Shown here piece after piece: positions 1-12,632 of a stretch of 64,000 nt of DNA; positions within the stretch are counted from its first letter, which is position 1, and each line of letters opens with the position of its first letter. Both the position numbers and the translations under genes were made by a program. Where the stretch lies: the NCBI GenBank assembly GCA_008933995.1, contig WARS01000013.1, forward strand, positions 15,069,806 through 15,133,805, given 5' to 3'. The notes under the pieces were generated by a model. It did not search any database, was not told the origin of the DNA, and saw only the letters and a list, made by a program, of their open reading frames with translations. This stretch comes from Datnioides undecimradiatus. Lineage: Eukaryota; Chordata; Actinopteri; Lobotiformes; Datnioididae.

Positions 1-16
1 AGATTCACTGTTTGGC

Positions 17-30
17 TCTCTCTCTCTCTC
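17..30 (+). repeat. TC microsatellite forming a splice-acceptor tract of Mx
   Basis: A pure TC run ends directly in the AG that precedes the Mx exon at 33, so the dinucleotide repeat is the polypyrimidine tract of that 3' splice site. Confidence 0.8.
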
Positions 31-32
31 AG

Positions 33-1951
33 GTATTTTGACCAAGCCTGATCTTGTGGACAAAGGCACAGAGGAGACAGTGGTTGACATTGTCCATAAT
101 GAGGTCATCCACCTGAAGAAAGGCTACATGATTGTCAAGTGCAGGGGTCAGAAGGAAATCACAGACAAGGTGTCTCTTACTGAAGCAACTGAAAGAGAGA
201 AAGCCTTCTTCAGCGATCATGTGCATTTCAGGTATTTTCATGGTGTTTCTTAATTCCTGTGATTTCCATGTTTCTGTGTAATATGACAACTCAGTAGCTT
301 TTTGTTCTTGCTGTAGGACTCTATATGATGATGGCCATGCCACTATTCCTAAACTGGCTGAGAAACTCACACTTGAACTGGTGCATCACATTGAGGTGAA
401 TTGCTGTTATTGTTTAATCTAAATTTAGTGTATAATAAATTATGACTAGTCCCATTAAAATTATGACCTTTTTGTGATTTGCAGAAATCTTTGCCTCGAT
501 TGGAAGAGCAGATAGAGGAAAAACTAGCACAAACACGTGCAGAGCTGGAGAAATACGGCACTGGGCCCCCAACTGATGAAGCTGAGAGACTCGTCTTCCT
601 CATTGATGTGAGGACCCTCACTCAGCATAACATTCATTGACTATGAGGACAAATGCTCACCACCAGCATGAATTTCTCTTCAAATATTTTAACAAACAAT
701 TTCTGCTGTCACATGTGTACTGCAGAAAGTGACAGCATTCACTCAGGATGTCATCAGCCTGACTACGGGAGAGGAGCTCAAATGTGGAGACAAGCTCAAC
801 ATCTTTTCTACTCTCAGAAAAGAGTTCGGGAAGTGGATTGCCCACTTGGACCGCTCTGGACAAAACTGTAAGTTTAGCCTTTTCATCTGTTCTGTAGCTG
901 TCCATCAGCAGGAGCCTGAAATATAACTTTATCTGTTGCAGTTAGCAATAAGATTGAAAGAGAGGTGGAGAATTATGAAGAGAGGTACCGTGGAAGAGAG
1001 CTGCCTGGCTTCATCAACTACAAAACTTTTGAGTTTATGGTCAAGGAGCAGATCAAACAGCTGGAAGAACCAGCTGTCAAGACTCTCAAGGATGTTGGAG
1101 GTATGTGATTAAATAAATGTGTTTTTCTGTATTGCTTGCACTTTGCTATATCATCTTGTAATTCTCTTTCCTTCAGATGCTGTTAGGAAGGTGTTTATAC
1201 AGCTGGCCCAGAGTAACTTCGCTGGATTTCCCAATCTTGTGAAAACAGCCAAAGTAGCCATCTTCTAAGAGTTTGACAGTAACATTGATATAATTGATAG
1301 TCTCTGTCAGCTTTTTTTTCCCTAAATCTCTCAATCTTATTCTCTAGGGAAATATTGAAGCCATCAAACAAAAAAAAGAGGCAACTGCTGAAAAAACGCT
1401 GAGAACCCAGTTCAAGATGGAGCTGCTTGTTTACTCTCAGGACAGGACTTACAGTGGCAGTTTGAGCGACAGCAAGAAAGAGGAGGAAGCTCAGGAGGAG
1501 GACAATGGCCGAGCACAATTTAAACTCCCAACAATTAAACTAAACAGTATTATGTACAGCACGGATAACGGTGCAACGCTTCAGGAGCTGATGTTGCATC
1601 TTAAATCATATTACAAAGTAAGTTTTAATATAGAGAGAGAATTCATATGACAGTGTGGTTTAGACATTGGGTATTGTTTTTCAACAAATTTCTGTTAAAC
1701 CTTTGTATTTCCATTTTTTCCTTCAGATTGCCAGCCAGCGTCTGGCTGACCAGATTCCGCTGGTGATTCGCTACCAAATGTTGCAGGAGTCAGCTGTCCA
1801 ATTGCAGAGGGAGATGCTGCAGGTGCTTCAGGATAAGAAAAACGTGGAGCACTTGCTAAAGGAGGATTTTGACACTGGCAGCCAGAGGGCTGCTTTGCAA
1901 AGTCGCCTCAAGCGCCTCTCACAGGCCCGTTCATACCTGGTGGAGTTCTAA
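33..1951 (+). CDS. mx: Interferon-induced GTP-binding protein Mx (3' part)
   Basis: Dynamin-like large GTPase of type I interferon antiviral defence. Eight coding exons are visible: 33-231, 317-395, 485-607, 726-867, 942-1100, 1177-1253, 1348-1617 and 1727-1951. All phases agree and they give 423 codons before TAA. The first exon starts inside a Gly codon and carries the G4 motif TKPD, so the P-loop and switch exons lie left of the window; the family is usually about 620 residues. After the end of the G domain come the helical stalk and a C-terminal GTPase effector region that ends in SYLVEF. The stalk loop that corresponds to L4 is acidic and Lys-rich ([12 protein letters not shown], near 1479-1514). 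The donor after 1253 (GTAGCC) is weak, but frame and homology both require it. Introns are short, about 75-110 bp. The promoter is not in the window, so interferon response elements cannot be judged. The family call is firm; which fish Mx paralogue it is cannot be told. Confidence 0.95.
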
Positions 1952-2260
1952 AGGGGGTCAAGGCCTGGCACCTTGGCTCTACTGTACCGCTCAGACAAAG
2001 AATTGGTTGTAAGATTGTTATAGTATTATTTCTTACTGTGCGCATTGTAGAATTTATTGTTATATACCATAATATGTATTGCCACAAACATTGTTTGCTG
2101 ATTTAACGCTACAAGAATAGATCATAGGAACACAATGGAAAAGGAACATTGAATAATTCTTGCCAGGGAACTTTAGGACATTTTACATGAACAGCATTGT
2201 TACACAATAACTGTTTTATAAACAATGCGCCATCATTTTTTTTCTTATCCATTTTGTTTA

Positions 2261-2266
2261 AATAAA
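2261..2266 (+). terminator. Poly(A) signal of Mx
   Basis: AATAAA about 310 bases after the Mx stop codon, in an AT-rich 3' UTR (1952 to about 2285). It is the only canonical signal I see between the Mx stop and the convergent thoc7 gene. Confidence 0.7.
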
Positions 2267-2530
2267 GAATGTATTTGACTTGAAGTGATGGTCCAGTCTT
2301 TTGGGGGTTTTGTCAGCTTGCTTTTACAGGCAAGAATATCAGTCATTTATCTTTTCCCCATGTTAACAGTTACACATATTTGTGACATTTGAGAAATGGA
2401 TGGTCTTAAAAAAAATAATGCATTATAAACCGATTCAGGACTACTACATACTGATCAAAATGACAAGTATTAGTCTTTTGTATTCTTGAGCAATTTAGAA
2501 AACATATACGTTTGTTGTACTACGTTGTAC

Positions 2531-2550
2531 AGTAGTGCCCCCTTGTGGTT
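2531..2550 (-). promoter_or_regulatory. CTCF-like motif between Mx and thoc7
   Basis: Read on the minus strand the core is CCACAAGGGGGCACT, close to the vertebrate CTCF consensus CCASYAGRKGGCRS. It lies in the gap between two convergent genes, between the Mx poly(A) signal and that of thoc7. The match is by eye; occupancy is inference. Confidence 0.35.
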
Positions 2551-2606
2551 TTATAAAGAAGATTGTTTAAAAAAAACAGAACAAACATCTATTTTGATTG
2601 TACAAA

Positions 2607-2612
2607 TTTATT
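2607..2612 (-). terminator. Poly(A) signal of thoc7
   Basis: AATAAA on the minus strand, about 115 bases past the thoc7 stop. A second AATAAA (2695-2700) is only about 26 bases past the stop and less likely to be used. Confidence 0.5.
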
Positions 2613-2646
2613 CCAAAATTCCAAAATACATACAAAACTTATTCTT

Positions 2647-2663
2647 ACACACACACACACACA
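2647..2663. repeat. CA microsatellite
   Basis: Uninterrupted AC dinucleotides just downstream of thoc7, inside its probable 3' UTR. Confidence 0.9.
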
Positions 2664-2725
2664 AAAATACTCAAATCATGTAAAAGCAGTTCACTTTATT
2701 TATTTCAGCCAGGATGACGACATGT

Positions 2726-4899
2726 TCAGTCACCATTCTCAGCAGGGCTCTCCTGATTGTTGTCATCATTGTCAGATTTCTCGTCATCTAGAAAAGATAA
2801 ACATGATTAGCAAGAAATGTTTACCTCAACTCTTTCTAAACTTCACAGATGAAATAGATTAACATTTTGTGTTTTTTGGAAGTATGTATAGCTCTAGCTA
2901 TTAAGAGTAAGGAACACTGAAAAGCACAAAAAAATCCCAAACAACACCTAAAATGTCCTTGTTTACTCACTCTCAAGTGTCTGCTGTAGTTCCTGTATAG
3001 TACTGAGTAGCACATGGAACTGCTTCTTCCTTAACTCCAACTGCATGGGACAAATGGATGAACAAACAGATTAAATAAAATATAGTTAATGAATGGTGAC
3101 ATATCAGGTTATAACAGAAGAGATGACAAATGTATTTGTACCTTTGCATCTACATTCTCCTTGATGTGAGACAGCTGCTGGAGTTCTTTGTCAAGAGCCT
3201 CCAACTGCCTGTAAGTGAGGAATTCAAAATTAAGCACACAATCTGATTATCACAGCAATCAAAACTGCTCTAACGGGTAAAGAAGAGAATCTTAATAACT
3301 GGATGAAACTCATGAGAGACCGACTCACTTTAGTGTTTCATGTCGGTCTGGATGTTGCTGAATAACCTTTGCTAATGCGTCGTACTCTGGCGGGGGGAGA
3401 AAAGTGAAAATATGAGACTAACAGAAATTAAATTTGTTCAAAGTAACTACTGATATTATTACACCAACAGACATATAGTGGCAGTAATCCTTTTAAAAGG
3501 TTGATGACTTCAGTGTAAAAAAGTGAAGCTGCTGAAAACTCAAAAATCAATGGCATCAATTTAATCTATCCATTTCTAATACAAAATGCACTCTGTATGT
3601 GTCTGCAATTAATTATTAGATTATCTTAACTAGTGATTAACTTAAAAAACAATTCATCTCTTTGATTAACTGACCAATTGTTTAGTTGTGTCCGACAGTA
3701 GCAGAACACAGAAGTCACCAAAGCTCAGGACTATTTTTTCAGTTACTTGTTAAGTCCAGCCACAAGCACAAATACATATATTCAGTTTAAGATAACATAA
3801 AATAAGAGAAAAAGCACCAAATCATTACATTTTACAATCCAGAAGTAAAAAAAGAGTTTATTTTCCTTGACAGGTAACTTAAGTCACTAAACAACTGACA
3901 AAATAACTGACAATTACTTACAGATGAAGTAATAAATTGATCTAACCGTTTCTGTGCTGTTCAACTGCTAAATGTGTTGGTTTTCCTTCAAAATGATTGG
4001 GCAACATGCCTACAGCTGCACAAATCCAGCTGGAGCACTGAAAATATTCTTACCTTGACGATTTTTCCGTATTCTCTTTGCCCTCTGAATTTCTTTTTTG
4101 CATTCTGCTATGTTCTCATGTGCAGACGTGATGTTTTGTTCTGTAACATGGCGATAAGGTTATTTTGCAACACATTGTTTCAGTGGCTTTGGCAATTCAG
4201 TTCTTCATGTTACCACACAGAAATGAACAGTGATTATTTCTGATGCACAGAATAATAAGCAGATGATAAGTGGTCAACAAGTGTGGACGGTTTCCTACCT
4301 ATGTTGCTGTAGATTTTCTCATAATTCTCCATTTCCCGAAGGTTCATGTCATAAACCATCAACGTCTTCCCCATGGAGAATTCACATTGAGCCAGTGTGC
4401 CTAACATCCTCTGATACTGCGTGAAGCTGAGAATAACAAAACAACAGTTCGTGGCTCAAAGCAGGTTTTTAAGCACACAGTCACAGAAATTCCTGATGAC
4501 AGAGTCCAAGGCTAGGGTCTGCACAACCTGCTTACCCTTCCTCCGGTGTCCCAGGCGAGTTGCACCATTTGGTGAAACTCTTAAGCAGCAAATTGATACG
4601 GCGGTCATCACCAGCTCCATCTCCGTCAATAAGGAGACGTTTCCGAATAACTTCATCTAAAATAAAAGCCAAACCAACCTTTCAGTAACACAAGGTAAGC
4701 CGTTAGCTAGCTAACCCGGCTATTGTGTATTAGCTGTTTTGAAAGCATGCTGCTTCAACGGTTGCAGCTGGTCATTTTCTATGGCCGGGTAAATATGGAT
4801 AAGTTAAGAGCTTCGACACATGTTTTAACTTGTAGCTTTTTACTGGAACGCTGAAATCACTGAATTAAAACGTTTCTTACCATCTGTTACGGCGCCCAT
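2726..4899 (-). CDS. thoc7: THO complex subunit 7
   Basis: Subunit of the nuclear THO/TREX complex, which couples transcription and splicing to mRNA export. Eight coding exons on the minus strand: 4881-4899, 4536-4656, 4299-4426, 4054-4140, 3329-3386, 3142-3208, 2971-3040 and 2726-2787. All phases fit and they give 203 residues, against about 204 in human. The start MGAVTDDEVIRKRLL and the block FSMGKTLMVYDMNLREMENY match vertebrate THOC7 almost exactly. The middle is a long coiled coil running through LAKVIQQHPDRHETLK and FHVLLSTIQELQQTLE. The tail is short, acidic and Asn-rich, ending PAENGD, and is the least conserved part. The first coding exon holds only 19 bases (six codons plus one base), so a simple ORF search misses the true start. 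The gene is convergent with Mx and divergent from atxn7. Confidence 0.96.
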
Positions 4900-4990
4900 G
4901 TTTGTACCTAGCTGGATAAACTTTATTGTACAGCAGGAAGTGAACAAAGCCGCGCGCCCCGCCTCTGAAGAAAACGACCGTGATTGGCCA
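4900..4990 (-). promoter_or_regulatory. thoc7 promoter region
   Basis: Just upstream of the thoc7 ATG lie a GC box (4955-4963, GGCGGGGCG on the minus strand), an ETS-like CAGGAAGTG (4932-4940) and an inverted CCAAT box (4983-4989). CpGs cluster here and are rare on either side. This is a typical TATA-less housekeeping promoter; the start site itself is not determined. Confidence 0.55.
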
Positions 4991-5899
4991 TGGGAACAAG
5001 CACGGTCTGAGCTTTTAATTTTTTTTTCCAAAAACTTAAAAATCGCCTTTATTTAAAACATTTCTACCTCAATTTTAGTAATGCTACAACACTACCTTAA
5101 TGAATAACACAGTGGAAAGTCTAAGGTTGATTTAAGGTTGGGATGAAATAACGTTGACATTATAAAAATTATAACGACAGAGACATAAAGTATTGTGTTT
5201 TATTGGCAACACCATGACAGGGAGTCAAAATGTTATTAAAATTTACTAATAAATTGTATCAACGTTTTTATTTATTTAATTATTTATACAGTAAAATATT
5301 AAACGCACCAAATAAATGTAATGTGTACTGACATTATTTACATGTCATGTATGTAATTAATTCTCAGATCAAAAGTGATATTAAAACTCACTTAAGACGC
5401 TGTAATTAGTACCATTTTACCAAGTTTAAAAAATGTATGTTAAGTTTAGAGAAGTGTAGATGTAAGCGAATAATGTACAGAGAAAAGGGAATGCCAATTA
5501 CTCATCTGTCTTAAAACGACAAACTATTTACAATGCCAGCACTACTCCATGACAATCATAGTCAAGTGAACTGCTATAAACCCAAACTGTATTTTCATTT
5601 TACTGACAATTGAATTAAAATGTACATTGTGAAGCAAATTAAGCAAAAAAAAAAAGTTTTCCTAATCACTCAAAAACACCCTGAAATAAATAAAAGTAGG
5701 AGACGCCACAAAACCCCCACCTATTGTGTATAGTAATTTCAAAACTTTCAAGTAACTCACATCTTTCACAGAATGAAATCTGTGTAGTACCTTGAATAAC
5801 ACCTAGTTGGCAACGTCTGTCATCCAAATCTAAACACAAATTGTCCACGTTTTACGCCGTCGATGATGGAGAAGCTGCTTTAACTCATGAGTGTGCATG

Positions 5900-6094
5900 C
5901 GTGCTGGCGCAGTGACGTCTCTGTCCCAGAATGCAGTCTGGTAAACAGACATGGAAGCACCAGGTGAAGACCTCCACAGAAGCTGAGCACTGCACTCGCT
6001 CTTTTCCACCGTCTTCTGTCTCCTTCGCCCAGTGCATCCAGTTGATTTACATCTGCCCGGTTTCAGGTTCACGTCTACAGCATCCAGAGCCTTG
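5900..6094 (+). promoter_or_regulatory. Possible atxn7 promoter and 5' noncoding exon
   Basis: A locally CpG-rich patch with a CRE-like TGACGTCT (5913-5920) ends in a good splice donor, TTG/GTAAGAG at 6095. The atxn7 ATG exon has a plausible acceptor at 12623-12624, eight bases before the ATG, and human ATXN7 has noncoding 5' exons. I infer a first exon here spliced over about 6.5 kb. A separate promoter near 12520-12600 (GC box at 12520-12527) is the alternative. Confidence 0.35.
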
Positions 6095-8548
6095 GTAAGA
6101 GTGAAATTGTTGTCGATCCGTGGCGACTGTTAATGACTTCTGTTGTGCTGTCAGGCTTTTGCCAGCTTCCCCGCTAACGCTAGTCATGGCTGGCTACAGC
6201 TTTCAGCTAGCAGGCTAATGTGGCCACCAGTGCTCTCTAGTAACGGTTGTACCAGTCACAGACCAACACTGCATGATACTGTTCTTACAACATAACTTCA
6301 GACAGTCATTAAATCTTTTTTTCACATGTCGTGTTTTTGATTAATGTTTACTTTGTCGTTTATGTTGTTTGTTAAAATACTAATGTACGGTAGTGTGTAG
6401 TGGAGGTGGGAGCAACGCTAGCCAATAAAACTGCTTGCTCTCGATGGTCTCTGCTAGCTGCTGTTAGCTAGCTAACTGAGTTTTCCTGTCAAGTTGTGCG
6501 CCTACTTCTCAATGACAAGTGCGTTGTTTCTGAAGAAATTGCATACTATTATCTTTGGCCAACCGTGATCTTTGATAGACTGTGTTCTTAGAGCCCAAAG
6601 CGCGATTTAATTCAACCTTATCTGCCAGTACCGACATGTTTGTAGTTCAAAACTGACTTTTGAGGAACAATCATGGTGGATTCAACGCATTCACTCTGAT
6701 GTGAACTTTTGCTAACGTTGTGTGGGATAGAATCGTAATAATATGATGATATTCTGTTATTACAATTTCTCATTACAAGCAAATTTTCAGGGAGTTTTTC
6801 TTGTTGTAAGCAGTAAACGTCAGGCCAGAGTTTCTTATATTGAATACCACTGGATTATGTCATACATACGCATTCCGTATTATTATATATAGTAAGATTG
6901 TTCATAAAGTTGTGACATTGTCTTCAACCCACATTGCCCACAACTTGTAATTACAGGTAAGCACATGCTGATCACAACCCCACCACCGCCTTGACTGTTA
7001 CAAAACAGCCACAATTACACAACCATCATAAAAGCCATGTACATATGTTATTTTTGTTAAAGGCTTCTCGTTGTAAAATTGTCAAATCTTGGATGTCATG
7101 AGTTATTCTCTTATAGACAGTGTCATTTGTAAGTGTTTTGATCCGGATATATTTTTGTCAACACTGATCGATGCCAAATGAAAGAGTGGCTATTAGATTA
7201 AAGTTATTAGTTGTTGCTCAAAGGGTGTTTGATTATGTTCATATCAGTATCGTATGAAAAGTAAGGAGACTGTTGTCATTTTTATTCGTAGCTCCAGAGC
7301 ATGAAGAACACTGATGACACTGAACATTTTACAGTGGAATGTAGCATTATTAACATTATTAGTTATGTCTGTGTTTGCCAAAGTATGACTGAGCAGGATT
7401 TTTGTCCAGTTAGAGAGATGTGGACCTGAAAAGAAAAAAGCAGAAGTAGTTAATTAAGCAGTACTATTAAGCAGAAAATTGCAGATTTTCACACAATTTA
7501 GAATCATTTAAGAAAATGCCTTTTTTAAGAAATGTTTTTTCAAATTAATTAATTAATTACGTTTTTGATTACCACTACCCAAGTTCCTTTAAGGGCATTC
7601 GTCTGGCTTAAGCTAGATACAGTGCTATACCACTACAAGTTTTGTATGTTATGATACGACATTATTTTACTGGCTACTACTGCTTTTGGTAATATATCAA
7701 TGTTACAACAAATTTATATAAAGATTATTTAACTCAAATTTATTCTTCCTGTATATTTGAATTATTTATTTAAGAAAGCAGCCTTCTGAGTACTGTTGCA
7801 TAGACATATTGGTGCAAAATTATTTCATAATCCTCCTGCAAGACATCAACTTTGTTGGTCTATTGGTCTAAAAAAACCCCCACATTGGTCAAGCTTTACT
7901 TATTTAAAACTTAATTTAGAAGCACAAGACTTTTTCCATTGAATACCATTTGTCATGTCTACGTTCAGCCTAAGTCTGCTAATACCAGTGACTGATATTG
8001 TGTTTGTTGGCACACTTACTGGCACTCCTGCATGGAACAGAGCCATCATAATTAGTATTAGTAACGCCTGGGCTTTATCTGCAACAGAGTAAGTCAAAGA
8101 GTGTGTTTGACACTGTTGGTTGAAAAAGTTGTGTTCGCAAATCGCAAGTGTTTTAAGGGGCATAATTGATATGATCCTAATATGAAATATTCACATAAAT
8201 ATATCAAGGAATTCCAATAATTGTTAAAGTCAAAGCTTGAGATAATTCAATTATTAAACAAAACACATGACTTAATTTTCAGTAGATTGTTTCATTGTTG
8301 CATGCACACTAACCTTTAACATATCAGCAGTCTGAAACTGTTTCAAAGTATGTGAGAAAGATAACACAGGTAAAGTTTCAACACCACAAATTTAGTAAGG
8401 CACTAGAAGTCACATTACTTAGTGGAGCACAACACAGCACAGGGCAGGACAGCTGTTACACCAGCTGCTTCAACAAAACAAAAAATGATAAGCAGATGTG
8501 GGTCACAGACAAACAGCGATCAGTCATTGGCAACATAAAACATTAGAT

Positions 8549-8580
8549 TTCCTTTATTAGTCCCACACCGGGGAAATTTC
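8549..8580 (-). mobile_element. Retroposon 3' tail motif (minus orientation)
   Basis: On the minus strand it reads AAATTTCCCCGG, then GTGTGGGACTAATAAAGG. This signature is common at 3' ends of fish LINEs and their SINE partners. It shares AAATTTCCC and a GGGAxTAATA core with the copy at 12171. No ORF of an element is preserved beside it. Confidence 0.4.
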
Positions 8581-11500
8581 AGTCATTATGGGGGCATCTT
8601 TAAATGTGTTTAAATACCTTTTTTTTAGAATTGCAACTGAATTTTAAGTAAATTTCTCCCTGAACTTGAAAACACAAACTTTTAGAGACATTTAATTATT
8701 CAAATTTAAACTAAAGTAAGTTGGTGTAATTGAGGTGCAAAAGTTCTTATACTTGAAGGATGTGGCGTATTGTAGTACTTGTTTGCAACTGTTAAGACAG
8801 CAGAATCAATGAGAAAAGGGTACAGTCTCTGTCTTTAACAAGGATTATGTGGGAGTTGGAGAGGGTAGTTGGGGATGGTACTTGATGGACTTGATTACTG
8901 CATAGTGGTGAAGAACTCCATTACTAGGCCCAAAGATGACCGTGCTAGCATTCTGATATAGTCTTATAATTTCATATTTACTGTTCACTTTTATAAAGAA
9001 ACAGCAAAACAAAGGACCTGAAACTAACTTGTCTCCCCACAATGCTTGTCTATGTGTGCATGGGCTTGTGTGTGTCTCCAGACTTCCTCTCCAGTGTGTG
9101 TGGCAGCCAACGATCACCCAAACTGATGAGGATCGGCTGACTGAGTTAAAAATAAGTTCCTTTTTTCTTATTTTGTCAAGGTAAGATTACACAGCTACTT
9201 GTTACTCAACACTCTATTGACAATTACTATTCATGTAGAAGTATATTACTTAAAAGTAGTTGTATGGTGCTTACAGGTGTCAATTGCCACAAACGTAGAG
9301 ACACATTAGAGTGTATATAGCAATTGTTTTTCAGTGGGTTGTCTAATATGTACATCAGATTGTATCAAATTCATTGTTGTAAGCTATTTCATTCAGCATT
9401 CCATGTCAGTTTATCAGAATGGTATTTGCATTGCACACTGTGTCACTGAACACACAGAGAAAACAAAATGTTACTTTTTTGTGTCACTGAACACATTGAA
9501 CTGAAATGAAACATCACGTAAAGTCCTCTTTACCCCTCTGTACAGAGTATTTTAATCAAAATAGAGAAAGCAGTGCAACAATCCTACAATCATGAATACT
9601 ATTTCCACGCACTTATTTTTAATTATAAATTCATTTTTTGATAGGTGTTGCTCATTGAGTGTGCAACAATTGAGTCCATACTGTAGTTTGTACTGGAGAT
9701 GTATTGGGTTGCATATATTGAAGGTGAGGTGTTTTATTGGATGGGCTCAGTAGACTGGATGAATATTACAAAGACCTTTCTAATGAAATGTAATCCAATA
9801 CAACAGCAACACTTCAGCAAACATCTAGCCCTACAGGTTTCACAAGGGCAGTATGTATTACAAGACTCTGGTATTGTGCAGAGGTCTTTATTTTTATTAT
9901 GATTTAGTTGTAATCATTATCTAGTCATTGGTTCACGCAAAAATACCACGTGTAATTTGTGGTAGACTTTGTCATTTGTAATCGCAACACAAAATACATT
10001 TCTTTTTTCTAGCTTTCCTTTTCAAACAAAATACAAGCTGGAAACGTCCTATAGTAGTTGCTGGGGAAATTATATACTCTCAATCTGTTAAGCATTTTGA
10101 TGAGATTCTTTTAAAAATACAACTACTCTCCTGATCCCATCCCAGATCAAATGTCACTGCTGATCATTAAGGTGAATTATTATTGAGGAATCATTCTGTG
10201 AATTTAAATAATTTGCTAGCGTAGAGTATTAGAAAAAAAAGGCACAGCTAGGCTACAAACAGTCTGCACCAAAAATGTCATCAACAGGCTCTTGTAATCT
10301 CTGGCGGTGGGTAAGTAACTCATTACAGGGGAAAAAGATTTGCTATGCATGCCTTTAAAAACAAAAAAACAAAAAAACAAAAACTGTTTTATTTATTTAT
10401 TTAAAATAATGTTTTCAGTGTGGGAACTGAAATGTTACACTGTACAGAAGAGCCTTTTCAAATTCCTGTTGAGTTTTATGTGTTGAACCACTGTTTGCTG
10501 AACATAATAGAGACTTTATTTACATTGTATAGTATTTTTCAAAAGCAAATAAAAGTCAAAGTTTAAATCAATATAACCTATATTTTGTCACCCTCACACT
10601 AAAGCAACAGCATCTGGCATATTGCTTATTGTGCCTGCTCACTCAGCTGTTGTTGTGGGTGCTCAAATACAGTATTAAAATAGGAAAGAGATCCTGAATG
10701 TGATATATACTGTATTCTACTCAGGTTCAACCCAAGGTGCCAGTTTTAGATTTATAGGCTCTAGTAGATGATCCAAATTCAAGCCTCTAGCCATCCTTTA
10801 ATAAACCTATGGGCGATGTCAAAGATGGTTATGTCTTAGTATTATTATGGATAGGTTTGTGAGTATACATACGCAATAAACAAAGCCAAAAGAAAATAAA
10901 GCATAACTTTTGTTCTGTGAAACACTGGCAACATCTTTCAGACTAACATCTTAATTTGTATTTCCAAATTTAGGGTTGGTCTAAAGACAAAGCCAAGTTT
11001 CTCAACAGTAGACTTGAAACTAGCTACAGAGAGCTTTTTTGCTCAAGGCTCTACATAGTACATGGGGTTATTTTACTGTCATTTTCTGTAAGGATTTTTT
11101 TTAACAGATATCTTATATTTGATAACAGAAAGTAGCACAGAAGACTATGCTTTTCTCTCAAGATTACTGATGGTTTCAGATGGAACATAGAATCAGTCAC
11201 TATATCAGTCATTCAAGGAAGGACAGCACTGGTGAAGGCTTGAAATGTTATGTGATTTGTAAGTGAAGCAGCCTCTTTTCTCAGTGGTCTCTGTGGCAAG
11301 AAAACCTAAAGAGCTTTAATTTCTTGTGTTATTATTTGTAAGGAGAGTGTGTGCGTTGTTGGCCAAGATCACAAACATATCATTTTGAAAGTGAAAGTAA
11401 AGACAACTTGGCTGTTGTTACACATCTGGTAAGTAAAAGAACCTCGGGGGAATCTATACAAGACTGTCAGAAGTCTCATTAAGTGTTTTCCAGAGTTTTG

Positions 11501-12170
11501 GAGACACTTTATGGGATGTACATTATTGTGAACTATGTTCTTTGAATCTGTCTCTATTTCAGTGGAACGTTTACAGTCACTGATCCATCATCCTTAAAGA
11601 TGAAATTAGCATCTGTGAATATGTTTCTTCTTGCTCATTTGAAGTCAGTATAAACAGGCACAGCATAATACACATTATTATATCCAACTGTGGTGTATGG
11701 TACCTTGAGACTGCATATTAATAAGTAAATCCTAAAAATTTTGAAAATTGTTTTGCATTTGTCTTGCATGTTGGTTAATTGGTTAATTAATAACCATGAA
11801 ATAATGAACTAAAGTAGTGTCCAGTGAAATCCATCCGTTTAATCATTGTGTTAGAAATTTACTATTTATGTATTTGTTGAAATTCATACTTTAAATAAAC
11901 ACGATAGGTTAGTAGGATTCCACTGTATTTACACAGGAAAATCTCAGAATCGTGTCCTTATTTATGCACCAACATTTACAAATAGTGAGTGAGTTATTTA
12001 ATTTTTCACCCAATATCATAAATTTACTTCATCCTACAAGCATTTGATAGGATGTTGAAACAATAAAATTTTACATCTCCTCTTTAAAGATTTTTAAATA
12101 CAAGTAGCTATGATACACTGATATATAGTTACCTATACTTTTTCATATGTGTCATATGTGTCATAACAGC

Positions 12171-12223
12171 AAAATTTCCCTCGGGGGATTAATACCGTAC
12201 TTCTATTCTATTCTATTCTATTC
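12171..12223 (+). mobile_element. Retroposon 3' tail with TTCTA pentamer repeat
   Basis: AAAATTTCCCTCGGGGGATTAATA is followed by four TTCTA units plus TTC. A tail motif running into short tandem repeats is how many teleost LINE/SINE copies end. Only the 3' end can be recognised; the body is absent or too decayed. Confidence 0.45.
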
Positions 12224-12632
12224 ATATATAATAGTAATGTTATAATATAAATTGGGCCCACGTGATACCATTACACATTGTAGTATGAACCAGAGCTTAT
12301 GTATGTGTATACCATATTTAATATGCAAGGTTTAACATTAACCGCCAAGTAGTTAAGCATTGTATGCAAAAGCTAACTCTACATAGGCGATCCATAAACC
12401 CTCAAATAAACGCCATTCATTTAGGTACAATGTAATACGTTGTATAAGCTTTGTACTTGTTGCTTGTTAAGTGGCCACACACAGAGTTTTTTTTTTTCTT
12501 CTTCTTTTTTCTTTTTTGAGGGGCGGGTGCGGTGAAACAACACGCGTTTGCCCGTGTCAATCAGTGAAAAAGTCCTCCTATCCCGAGCGCGACCAACGCT
12601 GACTCTTGTGTTGTTACATTGTAGCGGAAAGA

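Larger units (their letters stand above)
6095..12624. other. Gene-free stretch upstream of the atxn7 start exon
   Basis: AT-rich DNA with no ORF that resembles a protein. It holds two retroposon-like 3' tails (near 8.55 and 12.2 kb), short A-rich and T-rich tracts (10361-10384, 12488-12517) and otherwise unique-looking sequence. Probably the first intron of atxn7 if the 5.9-6.1 kb exon is real, otherwise intergenic. Confidence 0.5.

Noticed and set aside
3502-3540. TGATGA...CTGA pair suggesting a C/D box snoRNA
   Set aside because: The boxes are only about 35 bases apart, on the strand opposite to thoc7, with no terminal stem.
5830-6072. Minus-strand ORF opposite the putative atxn7 5' exon
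   Set aside because: Composition reflects a CpG-rich promoter; no homology and no splice context.
12606-12632. Nine in-frame codons upstream of the atxn7 ATG
   Set aside because: They contain no ATG (the first is TTG), and a splice acceptor at 12623-12624 cuts through them; MSER at 12633 matches human.
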